From Caulobacter segnis (GTDB lineage Bacteria; Pseudomonadota; Alphaproteobacteria; Caulobacterales; Caulobacteraceae): DNA of 64,000 bases. The notes beneath the pieces were generated by a model, which was not told where the DNA came from, made no database searches, and worked only from the letters and a program-made list of their open reading frames with translations. Positions 26,418 through 34,141 of this stretch are shown here, piece after piece (the stretch's first letter is position 1; every line of letters starts with the position of its first letter). The stretch is from the NCBI RefSeq assembly GCF_019931575.1, contig NZ_CP082923.1, forward strand, positions 1,860,001-1,924,000, given 5' to 3'. Position numbers and translations under genes: made by a program.

Positions 26418-27188
26418 TCACCGACGCTCGACCCCCACGGTGAAGATGTAGCCGACGCCGCGCACGGTGCGCAGCAGCGACTCGGCCTGGCCGGTGACGG
26501 CCAGCTTGCGGCGCAGCCGGCTGACCAGCACGTCGATGCTGCGGTCCGAGGCGTCCGAGAAGCGGGCGCGCGACATCTCCAGCAGGCGCTCGCGGCCGAT
26601 CACCCGCTGGGGCGAGCTGACGAAGGCCAGCAGGAGGTCGAACTCGGCGCCCGACAGGTCGACGAAGGCGCCGTCGGGCGACAGCAGCTCGCGGCGGCCG
26701 GGATCCAGGCTCCAGCCGGCGAAGGTCATCTGCTGGTGGCCGCGGGGCTGGCTGGCCTGCTGGCCGTTCTGGGTGCGGCGCAGGATGGCGCGGATACGGG
26801 CGATCAGCTCCTTCTTGCTGAAGGGCTTGCCGATATAGTCGTCGGCGCCGAGCTCCAGGCCGATCAGGCGGTCGGTCTCGTCGTCGCGGGCGCTGAGCAT
26901 GACGATCGGCACGTCGCTCTCGCGCCGGATGCTGCGACAGAGGTCGAAGCCGTTGCTGCCCGGCAGCATGACGTCCAGCAGGATCAGGTCGACGGTGTTG
27001 GTCTCGAGCACCCGGGCCATCTCGGCGCCGTGGCCGGCGCTGAGCGGCTGGAAGCCTTCCTCGCGCAGCAGCCGCATGAGCAGGGTGCGCAGGGCCGGAT
27101 CGTCCTCGACGATCAGGATGACGGGCGCGAGCGGCGCTGTCGCCATCTCGCGCGGCAGGGCGATCGTTCCGTGACCTGAAGAATCCAT
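26418..27188 (-). CDS. OmpR/PhoB-family response regulator
   Basis: A 256-residue regulator: receiver domain with VEDD, phospho-acceptor D72 (LILLDVMLPGSNG) and KPFSKKEL, then a winged-helix DNA-binding domain (FDLLLAFVSSPQRVIGRERLLE, RSIDVLVSRLRRKL, LLRTVRGVGYIF). It is the first gene of an operon with the interrupted kinase, so its phosphorylation may now be lost or depend on another kinase. An earlier start than the one homologues use is possible: MATAPLAP at residue 15 is an alternative. Confidence 0.88.
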   Translation of the reverse strand: MDSSGHGTIALPREMATAPLAPVILIVEDDPALRTLLMRLLREEGFQPLSAGHGAEMARVLETNTVDLILLDVMLPGSNGFDLCRSIRRESDVPIVMLSARDDETDRLIGLELGADDYIGKPFSKKELIARIRAILRRTQNGQQASQPRGHQQMTFAGWSLDPGRRELLSPDGAFVDLSGAEFDLLLAFVSSPQRVIGRERLLEMSRARFSDASDRSIDVLVSRLRRKLAVTGQAESLLRTVRGVGYIFTVGVERR

Positions 27189-27275
27189 ACGCTTGGGCTA
27201 CTTAAGCGCGGCAAGGCCGCAGGCAAGGGCGGGGTCGACGTTTTTCCGTGCGGTTTCACCCGAAAACGGGGAGGG

Positions 27276-27314
27276 GCCCTCGCGCGCATTGCAGGTAAGG
27301 GGACGCGCGAGGGC
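27276..27314 (-). terminator. 11-bp perfect hairpin downstream of a small exported-protein gene
   Basis: GCCCTCGCGCG (27276-27286) and its exact complement (27304-27314) flank a 17-base loop. On the minus strand the stem is followed by CCCTCCCCGTTTTCGGG, so it is a moderately convincing terminator for the gene ending at 27361. Confidence 0.45.
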
Positions 27315-27360
27315 GGACCGCCGTGGCTCTAGGGCCCGTACGGTCGTTCCGGGGCCGGGC

Positions 27361-27597
27361 CTAGCTGGCGCGGCACGTGTCGGGAGAGGCGCCGTCCGAC
27401 TTGGCGTCGGCCTTGTCGGCCTTGGGCGCCGCGCAGTCGGACGAGGCCTGGGCCTTGGCCGGCGCCTGCTTCTTCTTCTCGAGGTTCTTCTTGGCGACCT
27501 CCTCGGTGAAGGTCAGGCCGGTGCCGGCGGGACCCGCCAGGGCGGGGGAGGCGATCAGGCAGGCGGCCGCGAGGCCGAGGGACGCGAGGATTTTCAT
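27361..27597 (-). CDS. Small exported alanine/lysine-rich protein of unknown function
   Basis: A 78-residue protein with a signal peptide (MKILASLGLAAACLIASPALA) and a low-complexity lysine/alanine/aspartate-rich mature part with two cysteines (SSDCAAP and DTCRAS) that could form a disulfide. The ATG at 27597 is preferred over an in-frame TTG at 27609. No family recognised. It lies 41 bases after the 28286-27639 gene and may be cotranscribed with it. Confidence 0.55.
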   Translation of the reverse strand: MKILASLGLAAACLIASPALAGPAGTGLTFTEEVAKKNLEKKKQAPAKAQASSDCAAPKADKADAKSDGASPDTCRAS

Positions 27598-27638
27598 ACG
27601 GGATACCAACTCTGGAAAAACGAAAGGCGGGGCGGGGG

Positions 27639-28286
27639 TCAGCCGCCCGACGTGGTGTCGGCGGCCGCCTGGACGGCGGGCAGGGTGCGGCGGTAGCCGT
27701 CGACGGCCTTCAGCAGGCCTTCGATCTCGGCGTGGGTGATGGCCGTGCGATGCTCGTAGCCGCGGTCCGACTTGAACTTGAAACTCCAGGCGCCCGGCGC
27801 GGCGGCGGCGCGGCGCAGCTCGCTCTCGGAGACGCCGAATGAGACCTCCTCACGGCACACCTCCGGCGCCTCGAACAGGAAGCAGTAGCCGGCGTTGTCC
27901 TTGATCTTGGTCACCGGGACCGCGACCGGCCATTGGCCCGTCTGGTACGAGACCTCGCCGTAGCCACGGACCGAGCCTGGATACATCAGGGTCTGACGGA
28001 CCTCGAAGCGGGTGGCGCCCGAGCGCTTGTCGACGATGGCCCGCAGGTGGTTGTCGTTGTAGGGCGACTTGAACAGGCCCTTGCCGCTGTGGAAGCCGCG
28101 CTCGGAGCTGATCACGGTCTCGACGTCCAGCGGGTCGTCGATGATCTGGGTCTTGGCGTGGAAGTGGTCGGCGGTCAGGGCGGCCTGCTTGGCGGGCAGC
28201 TTGTGGGACTCGGCGGCGGCCGCGCCGGCCCAGGCCACGCCGCCGACCAGGGCCAAGGCCATCAAAGTATTACGGGTCTTGTTCAT
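27639..28286 (-). CDS. Exported protein of unknown function
   Basis: A 215-residue protein with a signal peptide ending at AAAAESH; GGGAGAAC precedes the ATG at 28286. The mature part has ISSERGFHSGKG, a single cysteine pair region (GYCFLFEAPEVC) and looks like a soluble all-beta periplasmic protein. No family recognised. It and the following small gene lie upstream of the OmpR-type system on the same strand and may be its targets, as a motif shared with the carbonic anhydrase promoter lies about 93 bases upstream. Confidence 0.55.
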   Translation of the reverse strand: MNKTRNTLMALALVGGVAWAGAAAAESHKLPAKQAALTADHFHAKTQIIDDPLDVETVISSERGFHSGKGLFKSPYNDNHLRAIVDKRSGATRFEVRQTLMYPGSVRGYGEVSYQTGQWPVAVPVTKIKDNAGYCFLFEAPEVCREEVSFGVSESELRRAAAAPGAWSFKFKSDRGYEHRTAITHAEIEGLLKAVDGYRRTLPAVQAAADTTSGG

Positions 28287-28378
28287 CCTAGTTCTCCCGA
28301 GCGGGGCCGGCTCCGGGGGACGAGCGGCCCTGCTACGGGTCCGAGAGTGGCGAGGCCGCCTTTCGGCTCTGCATCGCG

Positions 28379-28390
28379 TTTGTGACAAAG
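28379..28390. promoter_or_regulatory. TTTGTGACAAAG motif, copy 2
   Basis: Identical to the 12-mer at 25042-25053 and similarly placed ahead of a minus-strand gene. It is followed by GATGACA, giving two TGACA elements ten bases apart, the kind of direct repeat OmpR-type regulators bind. Confidence 0.35.
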
Positions 28391-28420
28391 GATGACAGGC
28401 GGCGTTTTGTTGGGGCTTGC

Positions 28421-30445
28421 TTAAAGTTTCAGCTTGGCCGCGATGGCCGACCAGGGAACCAGCTTGAAGTTCTGGTGCTCGGGCGGGGCGATGTTGCGGC
28501 CGTCCTGGGCGACGAAGGCGCCGCCTTCCAGGCCCGCGCCCAGCGAGGCGCTGGTGACCTCCAGGCCGTCGGTCTCGGAGATCCCGTCGACGCCGTTGTC
28601 GCCATTGGCCGTGACCGCGAAGCTGCCGACATAGGCGTTGTCGCCCTCGCGGCGGAACACGGCGTAGCTGTTGTTGCCCTGGCTGGACAGCACCAGATAG
28701 CCCTTGCCGCCAGCCTGGGCGTAGAGGCCGATCCCTTCCAGGTCGTCCTTCAGCGCCGGGTTGTCGGCGACGCGGGCGATGGCCTTGCGGCTAGCGCCAG
28801 CCTTAGCGTCGGCGCCCAGCCTCCACAGGGCGACATCCTCCTCGGCGACATAGAGGGCGCCGGTCTCGTCGTCGGCGACGCAACCTTCCGTCTGGGTGTC
28901 GAAGCGCAGGTCACGCACCGGCTGGGCCCTGACCTTGCCGGTTGGCGTGGCGGTCAGCTTCCACTGGCGGACCAGGCCATCAGGATCGCCGACGAAGACG
29001 AAGGTCCCGCCCTTGCGATCGCGGTACATGCACAGGCCGTACGGGTCCGAAAGCTCCGTGGGCTGAAGACCATCGGCGACGTTAGTCAGTAGGCGGGTGT
29101 CGGGATCGATCGTGTAGAGCGCGATGGACTTGTGGGTGCGGTCGCTGGCGGCGATCAGGGTCACGGTCTTGCCGCCCAGCTGGAAGCCGCCGCGCAGGTC
29201 GACATTGTTCATCTTGCCGTCGGGCAGGAACTGCAGGCGCTTGCCCGACAGGTCGTAGACCGCCAGCCCGCCCTTCTTGTCCGTGCCGATGATGACGCTC
29301 TGGCTTGGATCGGTCGGATGGACCCAGATCGCCGGATCGTCGGCGGCGTCGCCATCGTGGTCGACGGGCTCGGTCTCCATGGTCGCGTGGACCAGGGCCA
29401 GCTTGCTGGGCGGCGTCGCCGGGGCGTCGACCCCGACGGGCAGCTTCAGGGCGGCGGCGACGTCGGCCCAGGACAGGACCTTGCTGTGGGCGCCCTGCTT
29501 GCGGTCGTCGGCGATCAGCAGGCCGCCGGCCGGCAGGCCCGGACCGACGGGCGCGCGCAGGCCGAACAGAGCCGACGGGTTCTCGATCGCCCCGGCGCTG
29601 AAAGTCCCCACGAACCCGTCGCCCGCGCCCCGGTCGTAGACGTTGAACACGCCCGCGTCGGTGTTGGCGGCCACCAGGTAGTCGGCGCCCTTGCCGCCGT
29701 TGACGATGGCCAGGCCGCCGACCTCGCCGGCGATGTGGCCCAGGCGGTTGATGTCGACGATGACCGGGACCGGCTCGGCCTCGGGATCGGCGTCGTAGCG
29801 CCAGACGCCGACAGCCGCCTGGGCGACGTAGAGCGCGCCGCTGGCGTCGTCGGCGACGCAGAACTTGGCCTCGGACGACAGGCGCAGGCGGCGCACGACG
29901 CGGCCGTCCATCTTGCCGTCGGTGGTGGGATAGAGCAGCCACTGGTCCAGCTGGCCGTCGCGACCCATGGCGAAGGCGTACAGCGACCCGTCGCGGACGC
30001 TGCGGTGCAGGCAGACGCCTTCGCCCGAATAACCCAGCATCAGCGGCTTGGCGTCGATCGCCGAGACCTGGCCGTTGGCCCAGTCGCGGGCGAACAGGCG
30101 CAGGCGGCCGCCCTGGCTGTCCAGTACGGCGAGGATGGCGCGGGCGCCCCCAGGACCGTCATCGCCACGGGCGTCGACGGCCTCGACCTCGCCGCCGGGG
30201 ACCGAGGTGATCCGCTGGCCGTCCAGGTCGTAGAACTCCAGGCCGGCCAGCTCGGCGCTGGCGGCGATCACGCTCTGCTTCGGATCGGTCGGATGGCGTA
30301 GCAGGACGACGCCATTGGCGCCGCCCTGGGCGGTCGGCGCGGTGGTCGAAATGGCCGCGACCGTGGGGGAGGGCGCCGTCTGGGCCAGGGCCGGCGCGGC
30401 GGCGGTCAGGGCCAGCAGGCTGGCGGCGAGCTTCAGGTGGTTCAT
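28421..30445 (-). CDS. Dual-domain beta-propeller phytase (3-phytase)
   Basis: A 674-residue exported phytase with a signal peptide MNHLKLAASLLALTAAAPAL. The C-terminal propeller (about 350-674) has DDPAIWVHPTDPSQSVIIGT at 369 onward, the calcium- and phosphate-binding signature of BPP phytases, and GCVADDETGALYVAEED. The N-terminal half repeats the fold (LLRHPTDPKQSVIAA, FCVADDASGALYVAQ) but lacks the DDPAIW core, matching the incomplete N-terminal domain of known dual-domain BPPs. It would remove phosphates from phytate outside the cytoplasm, giving phosphate and lower inositol phosphates. It is divergent from the histidine acid phosphatase gene, with an iol-type promoter block and a Pho-box-like repeat between them. 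Confidence 0.92.
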   Translation of the reverse strand: MNHLKLAASLLALTAAAPALAQTAPSPTVAAISTTAPTAQGGANGVVLLRHPTDPKQSVIAASAELAGLEFYDLDGQRITSVPGGEVEAVDARGDDGPGGARAILAVLDSQGGRLRLFARDWANGQVSAIDAKPLMLGYSGEGVCLHRSVRDGSLYAFAMGRDGQLDQWLLYPTTDGKMDGRVVRRLRLSSEAKFCVADDASGALYVAQAAVGVWRYDADPEAEPVPVIVDINRLGHIAGEVGGLAIVNGGKGADYLVAANTDAGVFNVYDRGAGDGFVGTFSAGAIENPSALFGLRAPVGPGLPAGGLLIADDRKQGAHSKVLSWADVAAALKLPVGVDAPATPPSKLALVHATMETEPVDHDGDAADDPAIWVHPTDPSQSVIIGTDKKGGLAVYDLSGKRLQFLPDGKMNNVDLRGGFQLGGKTVTLIAASDRTHKSIALYTIDPDTRLLTNVADGLQPTELSDPYGLCMYRDRKGGTFVFVGDPDGLVRQWKLTATPTGKVRAQPVRDLRFDTQTEGCVADDETGALYVAEEDVALWRLGADAKAGASRKAIARVADNPALKDDLEGIGLYAQAGGKGYLVLSSQGNNSYAVFRREGDNAYVGSFAVTANGDNGVDGISETDGLEVTSASLGAGLEGGAFVAQDGRNIAPPEHQNFKLVPWSAIAAKLKL

Positions 30446-30499
30446 GGTCGAGCGCCCCTCTTGTCACGTTTGCGTCTTGTCCATCGCCTAGACGCCGCT

Positions 30500-30517
30500 G
30501 GCTGACGCCCGGCTGAC
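30500..30517 (-). promoter_or_regulatory. Pho-box-like direct repeat upstream of the beta-propeller phytase gene
   Basis: On the plus strand GGCTGAC-GCCC-GGCTGAC; read toward the phytase gene this is two GTCAGCC units with the 11-base period of PhoB sites (consensus CTGTCAT-N4-CTGTCAT). The core GTCA matches in both halves, the outer bases do not, so assignment is tentative. Confidence 0.35.
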
Positions 30518-30540
30518 GGATCACGTCATCTGAAGAAAAA

Positions 30541-30580
30541 TTCCATTCGTATTGTAAAATAGAAAATCCGTTCGTATCGT
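30541..30580 (+). promoter_or_regulatory. Inositol-regulon promoter block, phytase site
   Basis: This 40-base block matches the one upstream of the TonB receptor at 45750-45789 in 31 of 40 positions by hand count. It contains TTCCATTC and AAAATAGAA arms and a promoter TTGTAA-N17-TATCGT (30552-30580) reading toward the acid phosphatase gene. The overlap of the arms with the -35 suggests repression by the RpiR-family regulator at 34142. Confidence 0.65.
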
Positions 30581-30633
30581 GGGCGCAAATGAAACGGCCC
30601 CATAACAACAGGTGGCCCACAGGGGAGATGCTG

Positions 30634-31884
30634 ATGGCGAGGCTTCGCAATGCATTGATGACGGCGGCCGTGGCCGCGCTGGCGGCGGGGACAGCCCAGG
30701 CCGGACCGGCGGGCGGCCCGACCGAGGGCCTGAAGCTGGAGCGGATGGTGATGGTCATGCGCCACAGCGTGCGGCCGCCGACCAAGAGCCCGGCCACGCC
30801 CGAGGGCACGACCGCTCAGCCCTGGGGGACCTGGACCACGGCCTATGGCGAACTGACCCTGCACGGGGCCGAGGGCGCGCGGCTGATGGGCGCCTATTAC
30901 CGCACCTTCCTGGGCGCGCGGGGGCTGCTGCCCAGCCAGGGTTGCGCCAGCGCCGGCGACATCGTCGCCTGGGCCAGCGGCAAGTCGCGGGCGATCAAGA
31001 CCGCCGAGATGTTCGTCGAGGGCCTGCAGCCCGGCTGCGGCCTGAAGGTCGCTCACCCCGACAGCGAGGACAACGACCCGATCTTCCATCCGGCCGAGGG
31101 CATAGACGGCGACGTCGCGCTCAAGGCCGCCCAGCGCCAAAAGCCCGGCGTCGCCAACGAGGCTCGCGTCCACGCCAAGGACTTCGCGGTCCTGCAGCGC
31201 GTGCTGGGCTGCGATCCGGCGACCAAGGCCGGCTGCGGCATCGCCCAGAAGCCCTCGCACCTGACCGCCAACAAGGGCGACACGCCCGACCTGGGCGGGG
31301 CGCTGTCGGTGGCCTCGACGGCTGGCCAGACGGTCCTGCTGGAATATGTCGAGGGCAAGCCGCTGACCGAGGTCGGCTGGGGCCGCGCCTCCAAGGCCGA
31401 CATCCAGGCGATGCTGCGCTTCCACCCGGTGAAGTTCCACTACGAGGTCGGCGCGCCCTACATCGCCGAGCGCTACGCCGCGCCGGTGGCCAAGGAAGTG
31501 CTGAACGCTCTGGCCGGCGCCGAGGGCACGGGGAGCAAGCTGACCATGCTGGTCGGCCACGACACCAACATCGCCGCCCTGCGCGGCTTCCTGGGCGCGC
31601 ACTTCACCGCTGCCGACTATCCCCAGGACGATCCGCCCCCCGGCGGGGCCATGGGCTTCGAACTGGTGAAGGACGGCGCGGGCAAGGCCTATGTGCGGGC
31701 CTTCTACACCGCCCAGAGCATGGACCAGCTGCGCGAGCTGCAGCCGCTGACCGCCAGCAATCCGCCGGCCTATGCGTACTTCAAGGTCCCGGGCTGCGGC
31801 GTGGCGGGCGAGCCGACCCTGTGCCCGCTGGAGACCTTCCAGAAGATCGTCGGCGGCAAGCTGAAGAGCCCGGCGAAGAACTGA
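30634..31884 (+). CDS. Histidine acid phosphatase (AppA/phytase-like)
   Basis: A 416-residue periplasmic phosphatase. GGGGAG six bases ahead supports the ATG at 30634, giving a signal peptide ending at GTAQA; in-frame ATGs at 30589 and 30628 are less well placed. The catalytic RHSVRPP (H44 as nucleophile) and the C-terminal GHDTN (H309, D310 as acid) define branch-2 histidine phosphatases such as AppA phytase and glucose-1-phosphatase. Several cysteine pairs suggest disulfides. Beside the beta-propeller phytase and the inositol genes, phytate or its breakdown products are the likely substrates. Confidence 0.88.
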   Translation: MARLRNALMTAAVAALAAGTAQAGPAGGPTEGLKLERMVMVMRHSVRPPTKSPATPEGTTAQPWGTWTTAYGELTLHGAEGARLMGAYYRTFLGARGLLPSQGCASAGDIVAWASGKSRAIKTAEMFVEGLQPGCGLKVAHPDSEDNDPIFHPAEGIDGDVALKAAQRQKPGVANEARVHAKDFAVLQRVLGCDPATKAGCGIAQKPSHLTANKGDTPDLGGALSVASTAGQTVLLEYVEGKPLTEVGWGRASKADIQAMLRFHPVKFHYEVGAPYIAERYAAPVAKEVLNALAGAEGTGSKLTMLVGHDTNIAALRGFLGAHFTAADYPQDDPPPGGAMGFELVKDGAGKAYVRAFYTAQSMDQLRELQPLTASNPPAYAYFKVPGCGVAGEPTLCPLETFQKIVGGKLKSPAKN

Positions 31885-31911
31885 TCGATCCAACCAGGCG
31901 ACAACTCTGGC

Positions 31912-31942
31912 GGCGGCTCTCCTGCGGGGCCGCCGTTTCTTT
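31912..31942 (+). terminator. Intrinsic terminator of the acid phosphatase gene
   Basis: GGCGGC/GCCGCC stem (31912-31917 and 31929-31934) followed by GTTTCTTT, 28 bases after the stop codon. Confidence 0.6.
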
Positions 31943-31950
31943 GTGTGTTT

Positions 31951-31973
31951 CCTTCTCCCGCAAGGGGAGAAGG
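31951..31973. repeat. Short inverted repeat between convergent genes
   Basis: CCTTCTCCC and GGGAGAAGG form a 9-bp stem with a five-base loop, just beyond the stop codon of the minus-strand dehydrogenase gene. No T-run on either side; possibly a terminator or a dispersed palindrome. Confidence 0.45.
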
Positions 31974-31980
31974 AAGATCC

Positions 31981-32967
31981 TTAAAGCTTCACCACCTGGC
32001 CGGTCTTCGCCGACTGGCCGGCGGCTTCCGCCAGGGCCAGGGCCTCGACGCCGTCGACATAGCCGACCGAAGGCAGGGCCTCGCCGCGGATGATCTGCGC
32101 GAAGTGCTCCATCTCGCGGCGATAGGCCTCGGCGTAGCGGTCGAGGAAGAAGTTCTGGAAGGCGTCGCTGGCCGCGCCGGCCTCGCCCCAGACGCTGACC
32201 GTGCTCTCCATGACGTTGTCGGCGCGGACCAGGCCCTTGGCGCCGAAGGCCTCGATGCGCTGGTCGTAGCCGTAGCCGCTGCGGCGGCTGTTGCTGATCA
32301 TGCAGATCTTGCCCGAGGCCGTGCGCAGCAGGATCTTGGCGGTGTCGACGTCGCCGGCCTCGCCGATCGCCGGATCGACCAGGCAGCTGGCGGCGGCGAA
32401 CACCTCGGTCACCGGCTCGTCCAGCAGCCAGCGGGCCATGTCGAAGTCGTGGATGGCCATGTCCTTGAAGAGGCCGCCCGACACCTTGACGTAGCTGACC
32501 GGCGGCGGCGCCGGGTCGTGGCTGGTGATGTGCACGGTCTCCAGCGCGCCGACCACGCCGGCCGAGAGCCTGGCTTTCAGGCCTTGGAAGTTGGGGTCGA
32601 AGCGGCGGTTGAAGCCCAGGAACAACTTCACGCCCTTGGCTCCCAGTTCGCCGGCGGCCGAGCGGGCGCGGGCCAGGTCCTGGTCGATCGGCTTTTCGCA
32701 GAACACCGCCTTGCCGGCCGCGATGGCCTTGAGGCTGTAGTCCAGGTGGGTGTCGGTCGAGCTGGCGACGATGACGCCGGCCACCGACGGATCGGAGAGC
32801 GCGGTGTCGAGGTCGGCCACGGTCGCGCCGGTCTCGGCGGCCAGGCCGTCGGCGGCCGCGGCGACCGGATCGACCACGTACTTCAGGCGCAGGCCCGGCT
32901 GGCCGGCGACGTTCTTGGCGTGGATGCGGCCGATGCGGCCGGCGCCCAGGATGGCGATGTCGTGCAT
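31981..32967 (-). CDS. Inositol 2-dehydrogenase-like Gfo/Idh/MocA oxidoreductase, paralogue 2
   Basis: A 328-residue NAD-dependent dehydrogenase. GAGRIGRIHAKN near the N-terminus is the Rossmann nucleotide site, CEKP carries the active-site lysine (K92), and GGLFKDMAIHDFDMARWLL contains the aspartate and histidine that complete the triad of inositol dehydrogenase. It would oxidise an inositol isomer to an inosose, the first step of inositol breakdown. It lies 15 bases after a close paralogue, so both are cotranscribed; division of labour between myo- and scyllo- or chiro-inositol is plausible but cannot be assigned. Confidence 0.85.
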   Translation of the reverse strand: MHDIAILGAGRIGRIHAKNVAGQPGLRLKYVVDPVAAAADGLAAETGATVADLDTALSDPSVAGVIVASSTDTHLDYSLKAIAAGKAVFCEKPIDQDLARARSAAGELGAKGVKLFLGFNRRFDPNFQGLKARLSAGVVGALETVHITSHDPAPPPVSYVKVSGGLFKDMAIHDFDMARWLLDEPVTEVFAAASCLVDPAIGEAGDVDTAKILLRTASGKICMISNSRRSGYGYDQRIEAFGAKGLVRADNVMESTVSVWGEAGAASDAFQNFFLDRYAEAYRREMEHFAQIIRGEALPSVGYVDGVEALALAEAAGQSAKTGQVVKL

Positions 32968-32982
32968 GGGAAACCTTATACT

Positions 32983-33969
32983 CTAGAGTCTGACAGGCGC
33001 GCCGGTCGCCACCGAGCGGGCGGCGGCTTCGGCGAGTTCGAGCGAGGCGATGCTGGCCAGGAGGCCCGCTTCGGGGCTGGCCTTGCCGTCCAGCACGTCC
33101 GCGAAATGGTCCATCTCGGCGGCGTAGGCCCCGGCGTAACGATCGATGAAGGCGTAGGGGAACCTGTCGGCCTTGGCGCCGCTCTCGCCCCACACCGAAA
33201 CGGCGGTGTTGGTGACATTGTCGACCCGCGCCGCGCCGTTGGACCCGAAGGCCTCGATGCGCTGGTCGTAGCCATAGCCGGTGCGACGGCTGTTGCTGAT
33301 CATGCACAGGCGTCCCGTGGCGGTGGTCAGCAGCACCTTGGCGGTGTCGACGTCGCCCAGGGCGCCGATCTGCGGATCGATCAGGCACGACGCCCAGGCG
33401 AACACCTCGACCGGCGCTTCGCCCATGAGCCAAGGCGCCAGGTCGAAGTCGTGGATGGTGAAGTCCTTGAACAGGCCGCCGCTGGTCGGAATGAAGGCCG
33501 GGGGCGGGGTGGCCGGGTCGTGATTGACGATGTGCAGGCTTTCCAGCGCGCCGATGTCGCCGCCGTCGATGCGGGCCTTCAGGGCGCGGTAGTGCGGGTC
33601 GAAGCGGCGGTTGAAGGCCACGAACAGGCGGTCCTCGGCGGCCTCCAGCTCGCCCTTGGCGGCCAGCAGCGTGGCCAGGCGCAGGTCCAGCGGCTTCTCG
33701 CAGAACACGGCCTTGCCGGCCCTGAGGGCCGACAGCGTGTTGTCGAGATGCGCGTCGGTCGAGCTGGCGACGATGATCCCCCGGATCTCGGGATCGGCCA
33801 GGACCTCGTCGAAGCCGCGGAGCGCGGCGCCCAGTTCGGCGGCCAGCGGGCCGGCGACGTCGGGGCGAGGATCGACCAACGCGACGAGGTCCAGTCTTTG
33901 ATTGGCGGCGGCGTTGCGGGCGTGGACCGCCCCCATCCGTCCCGCGCCCAGCTGGGCGACCTTGATCAT
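32983..33969 (-). CDS. Inositol 2-dehydrogenase-like Gfo/Idh/MocA oxidoreductase, paralogue 1
   Basis: A 328-residue paralogue of the following gene with the same motifs (LGAGRMGAVHARN, CEKPLDL, GGLFKDFTIHDFDLAPWL, SNSRRTGYGYDQRIEAFG). It is first in the minus-strand pair and is preceded by an inositol-regulon box, divergent from the RpiR regulator gene. The two proteins share length and most motifs, indicating recent tandem duplication. Likely myo-inositol 2-dehydrogenase (IdhA/IolG), but which copy has that activity is not known. Confidence 0.85.
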   Translation of the reverse strand: MIKVAQLGAGRMGAVHARNAAANQRLDLVALVDPRPDVAGPLAAELGAALRGFDEVLADPEIRGIIVASSTDAHLDNTLSALRAGKAVFCEKPLDLRLATLLAAKGELEAAEDRLFVAFNRRFDPHYRALKARIDGGDIGALESLHIVNHDPATPPPAFIPTSGGLFKDFTIHDFDLAPWLMGEAPVEVFAWASCLIDPQIGALGDVDTAKVLLTTATGRLCMISNSRRTGYGYDQRIEAFGSNGAARVDNVTNTAVSVWGESGAKADRFPYAFIDRYAGAYAAEMDHFADVLDGKASPEAGLLASIASLELAEAAARSVATGAPVRL

Positions 33970-34020
33970 GTTCCGCTTCCCCGATGTCGGCGGCTCTTGC
34001 GACGGCCGCGTTCCACCCTC

Positions 34021-34055
34021 GTGTAATATGGAACAAAAATTCCTTCCAGATGGAA
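34021..34055 (-). promoter_or_regulatory. Inositol-regulon box, dehydrogenase promoter
   Basis: Contains GGAA-N6-TTCC (34030-34043), the form reported for rhizobial IolR sites, and TTCC-AGAT-GGAA (34044-34055). Read on the minus strand, GAATTTTTGTTC (34031-34042) is identical to bases in the receptor promoter block at 45771-45782. A further ATTCTATTT half-site occurs at 34108-34116 before the regulator gene, consistent with autoregulation. Confidence 0.6.
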
Positions 34056-34141
34056 AGTGGAACGAAGCGCGATTTCAGCCGTGTTTGTGTTCGGCTGCGG
34101 AACGGATATTCTATTTCTGAAGCGATCATATCGGGGCGGAA

